Assembly: GCA_934120395.1 (NCBI GenBank)
Contig: CAKOTZ010000001.1
Span: 1-64,000, forward strand
Source: an uncultured Clostridia bacterium
GTDB taxonomy: Bacteria > Bacillota > Clostridia > TANB77 > CAG-508
Length of the DNA: 64,000 nt
Reading direction: 5' to 3'
The notes below the pieces were generated by a model. That model searched no databases. It saw only the letters and a list, made by a program, of their open reading frames with translations, and had not been told where the DNA came from. Positions 14,763-23,416 of this stretch are shown here, in pieces (positions within the stretch are counted from its first letter, which is position 1; every line of letters begins with the position of its first letter). A program made the translations under genes and the position numbers.

Positions 14763-16833
14763 ATGGGCGATAAATTAAAAAATACAATAATCAATAATAA
14801 GGGCAAAATTATTGTTGTGGCAATGATATGGATTTTATTAGCAATCGCAGTTGTTGGACCATTAACAATGGGGATAATAGATGCAACAAAAGCAGATGGT
14901 AGTTTTGTATTATCTAAGTGCATAGAAGGATTTTGCATTTGGATAACAAAACCGCTTGAAGCATTTGGTGCGTCTATTTCAACTTCTACAGGAACTTTTT
15001 TTAAAGTGCTATTTGAGGTAACAATTGTATATGCAATAGCAATGGGAGTAGGTATAATAAAATCAAAAGGAAAAAACGACTATAAAGATATAGAGCATGG
15101 ATCTAGTGATTGGTGTCAAAGTGGAGAAGAATACAAAATTTTAAGTCCTAAAAAAGGAATATTGCTTGCAGAAAAGCACTATTTACCGTTAGATAAAATA
15201 GGAAATGTAAATATTCTGGTAATACGGAGGTTCTGGAGCAGGTAAATCTGCATCATTTGTTATTCCAAATGCTTATCAACTGCTAGGTTCTTATGTGTTT
15301 ACAGACCCAAAAGGTGAATTGTATGATAAAACAGCTGGATATCTAAGAGATAATGGCTACGATATAAAGGTTTTAAATTTAATTAATCCCAAAAATAGCG
15401 ATGGATATAATCCATTAATGAATGTAAAAAATGAGTTAGATGTTGATGTTATTGCAAATACAATTGTAAAGGGACAGTCAGAGGGCTCGGCAGGAGGAGA
15501 CCAATATTGGGATGACATGGCAGAAATGCTACTAAAAGCATTAATATTTTATCTAATTGCAAAAAGACCACCAGAAGAACAAAACCTAACCAGCTGTGCA
15601 GAATTGGTTAGAGCAGCAAATAATAATGGAGGAGACAACCTATTAACAAATTTAATGAGTGAATTACCGTATGATCATCCAGCTAGAATGTATTATAAAT
15701 CAATTGAAATAGCACCAGAGAAAACGTATGCCTCAATATTAAGTTCATTACAATCAAAACTAGGAAAATTTGATTCATCTGAAATAGCAGAACTAACATC
15801 AACAAATACAATTAATTTTGAGGAAATAGGAAAACGAAAAACAGCTGTATATGTTATATCATCAGACACGCATTCAGCTTATGATTTCTTATTAACAATA
15901 TTCTTCTCACAAATGATTCAACAATTATATGACTTTGCTGATAAAAGTGGAGGGATATTACAGGTACCAACATTCTTTATCTTAGATGAGTTTGCGAATA
16001 TAGGAAGAATACCAGATTTTGATAAAAAAATATCAACAAGTAGAAGTAGAAGAATATCATTTAGCGTTATTTTACAAAATTTAGACCAACTTGAGGCTGT
16101 ATACAAAGAATCACATGAAACTATTATGGGTAACTGTGATACCCACTTGTTTTTAGGAAGCAACTCGCAAAAAACGGTAGAATATTTTTCTAAAGCATTA
16201 GGAGAAAAAACTATTTTTAAGGATAGTGTTTCAGTAAGCCGTGATAAAAATAGCAATAAGCAAGGATACAATACATCTGACCAATCTATGGCAAGAGCTT
16301 TAATGACACCAGATGAAATAAGAAGATTAGATAATGACTATTGCTTAATTTTTGAAAAAGGAATAAAGCCTATTAAGTGTAGAAAATATTATTATTTTAA
16401 ACATCCAACAGTACATTATTCAGCAAAATATCCAGCAAATCATAATGATGTTGAAATAAATCGTGGAAAATGGAGAAAGTATAATCCATATAATCCATAC
16501 ATAGAAGATGAGGAAAAAGAAATTGAGGAATCACAAATTGAGTCATTAGATGATTTGTTTGAAGATACAGATACTATTGAAAAAGTACAAAATAATGACA
16601 ATGAAATACAAATAGAGGATATACCAGCAAAAGATGAACCAACAATAGATGAGATTGACCCATTTGAAGATTTATTAGCACCAACATTACCACAAGATGA
16701 TGAAGAAAGTGCTAATGAACCAAAAGAGGAGGTAGATGAGAATATGACTATCGACATACAAAAAGAATTAGAAGCAAAATTTGATGAACTATTTGGGAAT
16801 ATCGAGGGAACGGTAAGTACAAATAAAAAATAA
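14763..16833 (+). pseudogene. VirD4/TraG-type coupling ATPase, one-base frameshift in the P-loop
   Basis: Two frames together give a 689-residue type IV coupling protein, the hexameric DNA pump that hands a relaxosome to a conjugation channel. N-terminal part: two membrane spans (residues about 18-38 and 80-100). The frame breaks at 15225, where an extra C interrupts LVI|GGSGAGKS, the Walker A loop. Downstream are FVIPNAYQ, FTDPKGELYD, the Walker B FFILDEFANIG, and TSRSRRISFSVILQNLDQL. The C-terminal 150 residues are strongly acidic. Removing one base restores the full gene, so this may be a sequencing error. No relaxase, VirB4 or channel genes are in the window. Confidence 0.82.
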
Positions 16834-16835
16834 AG

Positions 16836-16863
16836 AAAGCGGGATTATTCCCGCTTTTTTTAT
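16836..16863. terminator. bidirectional terminator between virD4-like and por genes
   Basis: AAAGCGGGA (16836-16844), TTAT loop, TCCCGCTTT (16849-16857), with T-run beyond. Serves convergent genes. Confidence 0.85.
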
Positions 16864-17822
16864 TTTTCTGTTTCAACATTACTTAAACTTTCAAGAGCAA
16901 GCAAACTTTCCCATCTCTTATCAACTTCATTTTGAAACTCTTGTATCATCCATTCATTACCAGGTTTAAAAAGATGAGCAAAACGCTTTTGAGGTCTTAA
17001 AAATTCCTCAATAGGCAATTTATTCTTTGGCTTGTAATTAATATGATATTTACCGTTAATAACTTCATATAAAGGCCAGTAACAAGTATCCATAGCAAGT
17101 TTATTAATTAGCATTAAATCTTCAGTAGGGTATCCCCAACCGCGAGGGCAAGGAGAAAAAACATTTAAAAATGCAGGACCTTCTGTATAAATTGCCTTTT
17201 CAGATTTTTCATATAAATCCTTAAAATTGTTAACTCCCATAGTTTGAGCAACATAGGGAATATGATGTGAAACCATAATTTCGGTTAAATCTTTTCTAGA
17301 TTGCATTTTGCCGGGAACAATATCTCCAGCAGGAGACGTTGTAGTATCTGCAAATTTTGGTGTTGCAGATGAACGTTGAATGCCAGTATTCATATATGCT
17401 CCATTATCATAGCAAACATAAACCATATCATGTCCACGTTCCATAGCACCAGATAAACTTTGAAGACCTATGTCGTAAGTTCCACCATCTCCACCAAAAG
17501 CTATAAATTTAGTATTTTTATCTTTAGGCAATTTGCCTTGTTTTTTTAATGCTTTATAAGCAGCTTCAACACCAGATTCAGTTGCAGCAGTACATTCGAA
17601 AGCTGTGTGAATAAAAGAATCTGTCCATGCTGTATAAGGATAAATACAGGTAGAAACCTCTAAACATCCAGTTGCACTTGCAATAACTGCATGGTCATCC
17701 TCGTGTAAAGCTCTTAAAACCATTCTTACAATAGGCGGAGCACCACAACCAGCACACATACGGTGACCAGAAGTAAGTCTTGAAGGCTTATTTGCCATTA
17801 TTTCTTTTAAATTATATGCCAT
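16860..17822 (-). CDS. porB: pyruvate:ferredoxin oxidoreductase, beta subunit
   Basis: A 320-residue subunit carrying thiamine diphosphate and one 4Fe-4S cluster. It shows RMCAGCGAP (cluster Cys pair), ATGCLEVST, and the TPP motif GGDGGTYDIG with YDNGAYMNTG, plus a further Cys at SPCPRGWG. With the alpha subunit it decarboxylates pyruvate to acetyl-CoA, reducing ferredoxin. Start set at ATG 17822, 9 nt after GAGGAG; ATG 17831 abuts that site. It overlaps the porA stop by 11 nt, suggesting coupled translation. A related 2-oxoacid substrate cannot be excluded. Confidence 0.9.
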   Translation of the reverse strand: MAYNLKEIMANKPSRLTSGHRMCAGCGAPPIVRMVLRALHEDDHAVIASATGCLEVSTCIYPYTAWTDSFIHTAFECTAATESGVEAAYKALKKQGKLPKDKNTKFIAFGGDGGTYDIGLQSLSGAMERGHDMVYVCYDNGAYMNTGIQRSSATPKFADTTTSPAGDIVPGKMQSRKDLTEIMVSHHIPYVAQTMGVNNFKDLYEKSEKAIYTEGPAFLNVFSPCPRGWGYPTEDLMLINKLAMDTCYWPLYEVINGKYHINYKPKNKLPIEEFLRPQKRFAHLFKPGNEWMIQEFQNEVDKRWESLLALESLSNVETEK

Positions 17823-19011
17823 TTTTTTCATCTCCTCTTACACCTAAATAGCGATAAGGATTTTCTATATTTTTTCCATTAACAATGTCTTTTAAATCCA
17901 TATACACTTTTTCTAAATCCATTTCTGTTGTATCTCTTCCACCAATACCATAAATATAATTTACTGTAGGTATTTGAATTGTATTCGCATATAAAGCAGA
18001 AGTAACATCTGTATAAAGTGGTCCGCCTACTGCATTTAAACCATCTGCTTTATCAAGAACTGCAATAGCTTTTAATGTAGATAATTTCTCACTAATTTGC
18101 TTTGCTGGAAAAGGCCTATATACATGGATTTTCAATACTCCAGCTTTAATACCTTTAGCACGAAGTTTATCGACAGTGTGCTTTGCTGTACCAGCAGTAG
18201 AATTCATGCAGACAATAGCAATTTCAGCATCGTCAAGTAAGTAAGATTCTGTAAAATCATATTTTCTACCAGTAAATTTTTCAAATTCCTTAAATACGTT
18301 AGTAATAACTGGAATTGCATTAATCATAGCTTGAGCTTGACTTCTCTTATGTTCAAATAAATAAGCCTGTAAATCTAAGGGACCAATGGCCATAGGTTCT
18401 TTATCATTTAAAAGATAATGTTCAGGTTTATATTCACCAACAAAAGTCTTTACTCTATCATCATCTTCCAACTCAATATTTTCAATAGCATGAGATGTAA
18501 TAAAGCCATCTTGGCAAACCATTAATGGTAGTAAAACATCTTTATGTTCAGCAATGCGGTGTGCCATTAATAAGTTATCATAAGCTTCCTGGTTAGTTTC
18601 AGAAAAAAGTTGAATCCAACCAGAATCTCTAACTCCCATAGCATCTGAGTGGTCATTGTGTATATTTAAAGGGCCAGAAACAGCACGATTAACCAATGAC
18701 ATAACAATTGGTAAGCGAAGGCTAGAAGCTATATATATCATTTCCCACATAAGAGATAATCCGTTGGCAGATGTAGCTGTCATAGCTCTTGCTCCAGCAG
18801 CTTCTGCACCAATACACGCACTCATTGCACTATGTTCACTTTCTACAGCAACAAATTCAGTATCTACAACACCATTACTAACAAAAGTAGAAAAGTATTG
18901 AGGAATTTCTGTAGAAGGAGTAATAGGAAAAGCTGCTACTACATCAGGGTTAATTTGTTTCATAGCTGTAGCAACAGCCTCGTTACCACTTAAACGTTCT
19001 CTAATTTTCAT
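17812..19011 (-). CDS. porA: pyruvate:ferredoxin oxidoreductase, alpha subunit
   Basis: A 399-residue alpha subunit containing the pyrimidine-binding and domain II/III parts: NEAVATAMKQINPDVVAAFPITPSTEIPQ, EFVAVESEHSAMSACIGA, ARAMTATSANGLSLMWE, and C-terminal TAGTAKHTVDKLRAKGIK. Forms the catalytic unit with beta. Third gene of gamma-delta-alpha-beta. AAAGGA lies upstream of ATG 19011. Confidence 0.9.
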   Translation of the reverse strand: MKIRERLSGNEAVATAMKQINPDVVAAFPITPSTEIPQYFSTFVSNGVVDTEFVAVESEHSAMSACIGAEAAGARAMTATSANGLSLMWEMIYIASSLRLPIVMSLVNRAVSGPLNIHNDHSDAMGVRDSGWIQLFSETNQEAYDNLLMAHRIAEHKDVLLPLMVCQDGFITSHAIENIELEDDDRVKTFVGEYKPEHYLLNDKEPMAIGPLDLQAYLFEHKRSQAQAMINAIPVITNVFKEFEKFTGRKYDFTESYLLDDAEIAIVCMNSTAGTAKHTVDKLRAKGIKAGVLKIHVYRPFPAKQISEKLSTLKAIAVLDKADGLNAVGGPLYTDVTSALYANTIQIPTVNYIYGIGGRDTTEMDLEKVYMDLKDIVNGKNIENPYRYLGVRGDEKNGI

Positions 19012-19044
19012 AAATTTTCATCCTTTCTTAATATTTTAATAGTA

Positions 19045-19347
19045 TTAATCATTTGGAACCATATCAATTGCTTTAAAAGGGCAGACTTTTGCACAAACTC
19101 CACATCCTTTACAAGCGTTATAATCAAAATCTTCACGTTTTTGTTCTTTGTTTACTGGAATTGCATCATCAGGGCAAACTGGAAAACACAGACCACATTG
19201 TTTACACTTTTCACTCAAAAAAACAGGTTTGATAGAGCGCCAAGAACCTGTTTCGAAATCCCTTGCGTTACCAGCATCGTAAATATTTCCGCCAGGAGTA
19301 ATATTCTCCCAAGTAACATTTGCGTTAATAACTGTTTTATTAGACAT
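19045..19347 (-). CDS. porD: pyruvate:ferredoxin oxidoreductase, delta (ferredoxin-like) subunit
   Basis: A 100-residue protein with two 4Fe-4S motifs: CKQCGLCFPVCPDDAI and CKGCGVCAKVCPFKAI. It passes electrons from the TPP-bound intermediate to free ferredoxin. AAGGAGGT precedes the start. Gene order porG-porD-porA-porB is that of four-subunit enzymes rather than the single-chain enzyme common in Clostridium. Confidence 0.9.
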   Translation of the reverse strand: MSNKTVINANVTWENITPGGNIYDAGNARDFETGSWRSIKPVFLSEKCKQCGLCFPVCPDDAIPVNKEQKREDFDYNACKGCGVCAKVCPFKAIDMVPND

Positions 19348-19359
19348 AAAGATACCTCC

Positions 19360-19938
19360 TTAAATTTTCTTGATTTCTTGTAATGCCATTTTTAAAGCTC
19401 TTTCATTTCCTTCAATAACTTCTGGTTTTTTTGCAAATTTATGCTTAAAAGAGCTTTCCATATCTTTTAGGAAAACATCATCCGGCATAATATTTGCTAC
19501 CTTAACTATAGCTGCTAGCATAGAGGTATTAGGGAAATATTTACCAAGAGTTTCTAAAGATATTTTTCTGGCATCAATTGTATAAATAGAACCAGTATAA
19601 TTTTTTAACTTATGTTTAATCGTCGTAGCATCTTTTGTTGTATTGATTATAATAGCACCATCAGCTTTTAAACCAGCAGTAACATCAACACAATCCAAAA
19701 GTGAATCGTCTACTACAACAACATAATCAGGAAAATAAACATTACTGTGAATACGAATTGGTATATTACTAATGCGATTATATGCGGTAATAGGGGCTCC
19801 CATTCTTTCTGGACCATACTCAGGAAAACCTTGAATGTATTTTCCAGTATTAAAGGCAGCATCAGCAAGCAATAATGAAGCTGTTTTAGCACCTTGGCCT
19901 CCTCTACCATGCCATCTAATTTCAATTAAATCATTCAT
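19360..19938 (-). CDS. porG: pyruvate:ferredoxin oxidoreductase, gamma subunit
   Basis: A 192-residue gamma subunit: IRWHGRGGQGAKTASLLLADAAF at the N-terminus is the family hallmark, followed by QGFPEYGPERMGAPITAYNRIS and IYTIDARKISLETLGKYFPNTSMLAAIVK. It is the first gene of the operon, with AAGGAGGTTATT upstream of ATG 19938 and a consensus promoter at 19970-19998. Confidence 0.9.
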   Translation of the reverse strand: MNDLIEIRWHGRGGQGAKTASLLLADAAFNTGKYIQGFPEYGPERMGAPITAYNRISNIPIRIHSNVYFPDYVVVVDDSLLDCVDVTAGLKADGAIIINTTKDATTIKHKLKNYTGSIYTIDARKISLETLGKYFPNTSMLAAIVKVANIMPDDVFLKDMESSFKHKFAKKPEVIEGNERALKMALQEIKKI

Positions 19939-19969
19939 AGAGCAATAACCTCCTTTTCAATATGGTTTA

Positions 19970-19998
19970 AGTATATTATGATAAGGGCAATATGTCAA
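19970..19998 (-). promoter_or_regulatory. consensus promoter of porGDAB
   Basis: On the minus strand TTGACA (19998-19993), 17 nt, TATACT (19975-19970), about 30 nt upstream of porG. Confidence 0.75.
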
Positions 19999-20069
19999 TA
20001 AATTTGACCATAGGGTACAGCTTTGAATTTGCAAATATGCTAAGCCCTAAATGAAAGTAAAATTTTATG

Positions 20070-20101
20070 TTTATTTATGTCATAATTGTAACATAAATAA
20101 A
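20070..20101. promoter_or_regulatory. perfect inverted repeat, possible operator in the por-cca divergent region
   Basis: TTTATTTATGT (20070-20080) and ACATAAATAAA (20091-20101) form an 11-bp perfect inverted repeat around a 10-nt spacer. It lies about 70 bp upstream of the por promoter and about 15 bp upstream of a plausible cca promoter. Size and symmetry suit a dimeric regulator such as a CRP/FNR-family factor; the factor is not identified. A slippery AT-rich coincidence is possible. Confidence 0.4.
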
Positions 20102-20113
20102 ATGAAAAGAATA

Positions 20114-20142
20114 TTCAAAAGTAATACATTTTATGTTATACT
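20114..20142 (+). promoter_or_regulatory. putative promoter toward cca
   Basis: TTCAAA (20114-20119), 17 nt, TATACT (20137-20142). The roughly 130-nt leader that follows contains an imperfect hairpin around GCAAATTTGC (20213-20222) followed by a T-rich stretch, possibly an attenuator. Confidence 0.45.
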
Positions 20143-20280
20143 ATATATGGAAGAAAAAATTATCTAGATTAGATAAAATATAGTGTTATAAAACTATCGA
20201 AAAAGGCCTCATGCAAATTTGCAGGTGGTCTTTATATTTATTATGTATTAACAAAAAACAAAAAAATAACGGAGAAAAAT

Positions 20281-21549
20281 ATGGAAGAAATTATAAAAAA
20301 AATAGAACAGGCAGGAGGCAAACTTTATTTAGTTGGAGGAGCAGTAAGAGATGAATTGCTTGGTAAGAAGGCAAAAGATGAAGATTATTGTGTAGTTGGA
20401 ATAAGTGAAGATAAATTTAGAGAGTTGTTTCCGGAGGCAAGAGAAAGGGGCAAAGCATTTGCTGTATTTGATTTAGCTGGAAGAGAGTTTGCAATGGCAA
20501 GGACGGAAAGCAAAATTGGTATAGGTCATAAAGCATTTAATATACAAACCGACGCAAGTATTACAATAGAACAGGACTTAGAACGAAGAGATATTACAAT
20601 TAATGCTATAGCAAAAGATATTTCAAACGGGGAAATAATAGACCCATATAACGGAACTAATGATTTAAAAAACAAAGTAATTCGTGCTACAAGTGGTAAA
20701 TTTAAAGAAGACCCATTAAGAGTTTATCGTGTAGCCCGATTTGCTGCACAGCTAGAATTTAATGTGGAATCAAATACAATAAAGTGTATGACAGAGCTAA
20801 AAAATGAACTTATAAGTTTATCAAAAGAAAGAGTGTTTTGTGAATTTCGCAAAGCTATGCAAACAAATAAACCATCGATATTTTTTAATGTGCTTAAACA
20901 AGCACAAATTTTAGATGTACATTTTAAAGAAATAGCAGACCTAATTGGTGTGGAACAACCAGTAATATATCATCCGGAAGGAGATGCGTATAACCACACT
21001 ATGCAAAGTTTAAATATAGCATCTAGTTTAACAAGGGATGAAAAAATTAGATATGCAACATTAGTGCATGATTTGGGTAAGGGAATAACCCCAAAAGAAG
21101 AATATCCACACCATTATGGTCATGACAAAGCAGGGGCGCAACTAGTAAGAAACTTATCAAACAGAATTGGAACACCTAAAAATTGGAAGAAAGCAGGAAT
21201 AACATCAGCAGAAGAGCATATGAGAGGTGGTATATTTGATAGAATGAGAGAAGCAAAAAAGGTAGATTTTTTAGAAAGAATTAATAAATCAATACTAGGT
21301 TTAGATGGTTTGCAAATTGTTGTTATAGCAGATAAATTTGGAAATAAAGCGGAAATAGAAACTATAAATTTTGAAAAGATAGGCAGACAGATGTTAGAAG
21401 AAATAGATGGAGAGAAAATCAAGAAAAAATATGGAATTGCAGAGGGGCTAGACTTAAAAGAAAAACTAAGAGAAGAGAGAATAAAGTGGATAAAGAATGT
21501 AAAAGAGGAAAATATTTGCATTAAATTACCAATAACAAACCAAAAATAG
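20281..21549 (+). CDS. cca: CCA tRNA nucleotidyltransferase with HD domain
   Basis: A 422-residue class II nucleotidyltransferase that adds or repairs the 3' CCA of tRNAs. N-terminal catalytic motif LYLVGGAVRDELLGKKAKDEDY, then LERRDITINAIAKDI and DPLRVYRVARFAAQ. The C-terminal half has an HD phosphohydrolase domain (YNHTMQSL, TLVHDLGKG, PHHYGHDKAGAQ), as in the gamma-proteobacterial multifunctional enzyme. CGGAG upstream of the start. Downstream is an OLE RNA candidate. Confidence 0.9.
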   Translation: MEEIIKKIEQAGGKLYLVGGAVRDELLGKKAKDEDYCVVGISEDKFRELFPEARERGKAFAVFDLAGREFAMARTESKIGIGHKAFNIQTDASITIEQDLERRDITINAIAKDISNGEIIDPYNGTNDLKNKVIRATSGKFKEDPLRVYRVARFAAQLEFNVESNTIKCMTELKNELISLSKERVFCEFRKAMQTNKPSIFFNVLKQAQILDVHFKEIADLIGVEQPVIYHPEGDAYNHTMQSLNIASSLTRDEKIRYATLVHDLGKGITPKEEYPHHYGHDKAGAQLVRNLSNRIGTPKNWKKAGITSAEEHMRGGIFDRMREAKKVDFLERINKSILGLDGLQIVVIADKFGNKAEIETINFEKIGRQMLEEIDGEKIKKKYGIAEGLDLKEKLREERIKWIKNVKEENICIKLPITNQK

Positions 21550-21555
21550 AAAAAA

Positions 21556-21578
21556 TAGTTTGAAATCAAACTTTTTTT
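21556..21578 (+). terminator. terminator of cca
   Basis: AGTTTGAAATCAAACT hairpin followed by TTTTTTT. Confidence 0.75.
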
Positions 21579-21605
21579 AAAAGTAAAAAAATGATATAAT
21601 TTTAA

Positions 21606-22188
21606 ACAGTGGTGCAGTATTCTAGTTATATTGCCTATTACGAGGGTGGGGCTAAAAATCCACTAAAGGGCATATCGATGAAGTTTCTTGTTGGTGCGCG
21701 AAACGCCAAGTTTGCGTGTTTTCAGGAAGTAAGGAGTTAGGAGACTATGTAATGGCATACATAGCAAGGTCCTAGTTTCGCGGAGACTTAAACCGAATCA
21801 GAGTTTTAAGTATAACCTATATAAAGTGCCAAGACACAATATATAGTGTAGCCTGTCTTGAGTGATAGTTTGGAATTAACGAAAAAGATTTTAATTATGA
21901 TAGCTAGATAATTAAAAATTAGTTGTTATGAAATTATTATTTGCAAAAGAGACTAGTAATAGTAAACAATATATTAAGGAAAACTTCTAGAATGTTTGCT
22001 TTGTAAAAGGCAAGGAGAGTTAGGGATTAAGGTGCGGCTTAAGTGGCGATCTGGTTTCTTGCTAAAACAAGATATTTTCTTTAAACGGAAACGGCTAAAC
22101 AGTAATGGTTAGTAGAAAATAGAGAAATTCGACTAGACCTCAAACCGTAAAATTTACCTAGGTCTTTACCACTTAACTATATTTTAGG
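21606..22188 (+). ncRNA. ole: OLE RNA (ornate, large, extremophilic RNA) candidate
   Basis: A region of about 580 nt with no coding frame, its own TATAAT box at 21595-21600 (weak -35), and many local helices, e.g. GTGGGGCTAAAAATCCAC at 21648-21665, a hairpin near 21748-21765 (TATGTAATGGCATACATA), and a 3' hairpin formed by AGACCT/AGGTCT near 22135-22167. It lies directly before a 181-residue four-helix-type membrane protein matching OLE-associated protein A. Size (about 600 nt) and this obligate gene pairing are the published hallmarks of OLE RNA. I could not align it to the covariance model here, so the call rests mainly on context and size. Confidence 0.75.
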
Positions 22189-22204
22189 AGAGATTAAAAT
22201 AAAA

Positions 22205-22750
22205 ATGAAACAAGAAAATAATAAAAAAAAGAAAAAGAATTCGACAAATAGTTGGTTTTTTATCATATTTGTGGGTTCCTTTTTTTTATCTCTATTTTTT
22301 TCATACGTATCAACTAATGCACTAACAGGATTAGATATAATACCAGCAATTTTATTAGTATTATTAGTTGTATTTTTAGGAATAATTTTTGATATAATAG
22401 GTTTAGCGGTAACAGTAGCAAAGGAAGAAAACTTTCATGCACAAGGAAGTAAAAAAATTAAAGGTGCAAAAACAGCAATTAAATTAATAAGAAATGCACC
22501 AAGAGTTTCAAATTTATGCGCAGATGTAATAGGAGATATAGCGGGAGTACTAAGTGGAGCAATGAGTGCAATTATCGCAATAAAACTAACAAGTAACTAT
22601 GGAATAGATGAATTTGTGCAATATCTAATTAGTGCAACAGTAGCTGCTTTAACTATTGGTGGAAAGGCTATAGGAAAGGGCATTGCAATTAGATATTCAA
22701 ATCAAATTGTTAACATGGTTAGCAAAGTTTTAAGTGGAGTATATAAATAA
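22205..22750 (+). CDS. oapA: OLE-associated membrane protein OapA
   Basis: A 181-residue protein with a Lys-rich N-terminus (KKKKKN), two hydrophobic spans (about 17-36 and 45-70), a conserved-looking loop FHAQGSKKIKGAKTAIKLIRNAPRV.. split over residues 77-101, and two further hydrophobic stretches (about 108-127, 139-155). OapA binds OLE RNA and brings it to the membrane; the complex affects tolerance to alcohols, cold and Mg2+. The D-x-x-G in CADVIG (D107, G110) fits the Asp/Gly pair whose mutation is dominant-negative in the Bacillus halodurans protein (D104/G107, from memory). AGGAGAG precedes the start. Confidence 0.78.
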   Translation: MKQENNKKKKKNSTNSWFFIIFVGSFFLSLFFSYVSTNALTGLDIIPAILLVLLVVFLGIIFDIIGLAVTVAKEENFHAQGSKKIKGAKTAIKLIRNAPRVSNLCADVIGDIAGVLSGAMSAIIAIKLTSNYGIDEFVQYLISATVAALTIGGKAIGKGIAIRYSNQIVNMVSKVLSGVYK

Positions 22751-22753
22751 TAC

Positions 22754-22782
22754 TTGCATATAAAAAAAGAATTAAGTATAAT
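22754..22782 (+). promoter_or_regulatory. promoter of the pilin-like gene
   Basis: TTGCAT (22754-22759), 17 nt, TATAAT (22777-22782), about 35 nt before the ATG. Confidence 0.6.
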
Positions 22783-22815
22783 AACAAAAGAAGTTTATAC
22801 ATAGGAGGCAAGTAA

Positions 22816-23283
22816 ATGAATATAAAAAGCCAAAAAGGAGCAATTACTTTATATGTATTAGTATCAATGCTAGTATTTACAGCACTTGCAGTAGGACTAT
22901 TTGTAACTAGTGCAAATAGACAGAGAGCCCAATTAGAAGCAATAGAACAAACAAAAAAAATATATAATAGCGATGAAACTGCTGAAGAGGCATATCAAAA
23001 ATATATTGGTGGAGATGTAATACCAATATATAATGCGGAGCAGTTCCAAAAAATAGGGCAAGGAGAAAATGTTAATATAAATGGTAAAATATATACACTT
23101 TCTACAGGTAAAACCTATGTATTAAAAAATAATATAAACCTATCAACAGATTTTGCTAATATAAGGACACTTATAAAAAATGGCAGTATTACTTTAGAAG
23201 GACAAGGATATAAAATAACAGTAACAGTTAATGGGACAAGTAGTGTTTATATAAGTAATGATAATTATCAAAATCCAACATAA
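22816..23283 (+). CDS. pilin-like or signal-anchored secreted protein
   Basis: A 155-residue protein. The N-terminus MNIKSQKGAITLYVLVSMLVF has a short basic leader, a Gly, then a hydrophobic helix, resembling type IV pilin-like leaders common in Clostridia envelope proteins, though the Glu at position 5 of true pilins is absent. The rest is hydrophilic (residues 45-155) with a beta-rich repeat-like end (GQGYKITVTVNGTSSVYISN). No assembly genes nearby. Single-gene unit between its own promoter and a terminator. Function unknown. Confidence 0.6.
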   Translation: MNIKSQKGAITLYVLVSMLVFTALAVGLFVTSANRQRAQLEAIEQTKKIYNSDETAEEAYQKYIGGDVIPIYNAEQFQKIGQGENVNINGKIYTLSTGKTYVLKNNINLSTDFANIRTLIKNGSITLEGQGYKITVTVNGTSSVYISNDNYQNPT

Positions 23284-23290
23284 AATAAAA

Positions 23291-23334
23291 GTAATGAAAG
23301 TGGAGAAATTTTCTCCACTTTCATTGACTTTTTG
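23291..23334 (+). terminator. terminator before the min operon
   Basis: AATGAAAGTGGAGAAA pairs perfectly with TTTCTCCACTTTCATT (core 23293-23324), followed by GACTTTTT. Confidence 0.75.
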
Positions 23335-23352
23335 CTAAAAAAAAGATAATAT
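23324..23352 (+). promoter_or_regulatory. promoter of minD-minE-rodA
   Basis: TTGACT (23324-23329), 17 nt, TAATAT (23347-23352). The -35 element overlaps the end of the preceding terminator. Confidence 0.5.
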
Positions 23353-23416
23353 AGTATAGATAAAATATTGATAATTTGTTTAAAATCTGCAGTTAAAGTA
23401 GGTTAAGGAGGAAATT

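Noticed and set aside
22816..23283. Calling this a true type IV pilin.
   Set aside because: The N-terminus is pilin-like but the conserved Glu after the cleavage Gly is missing, and no pilus assembly genes are near.
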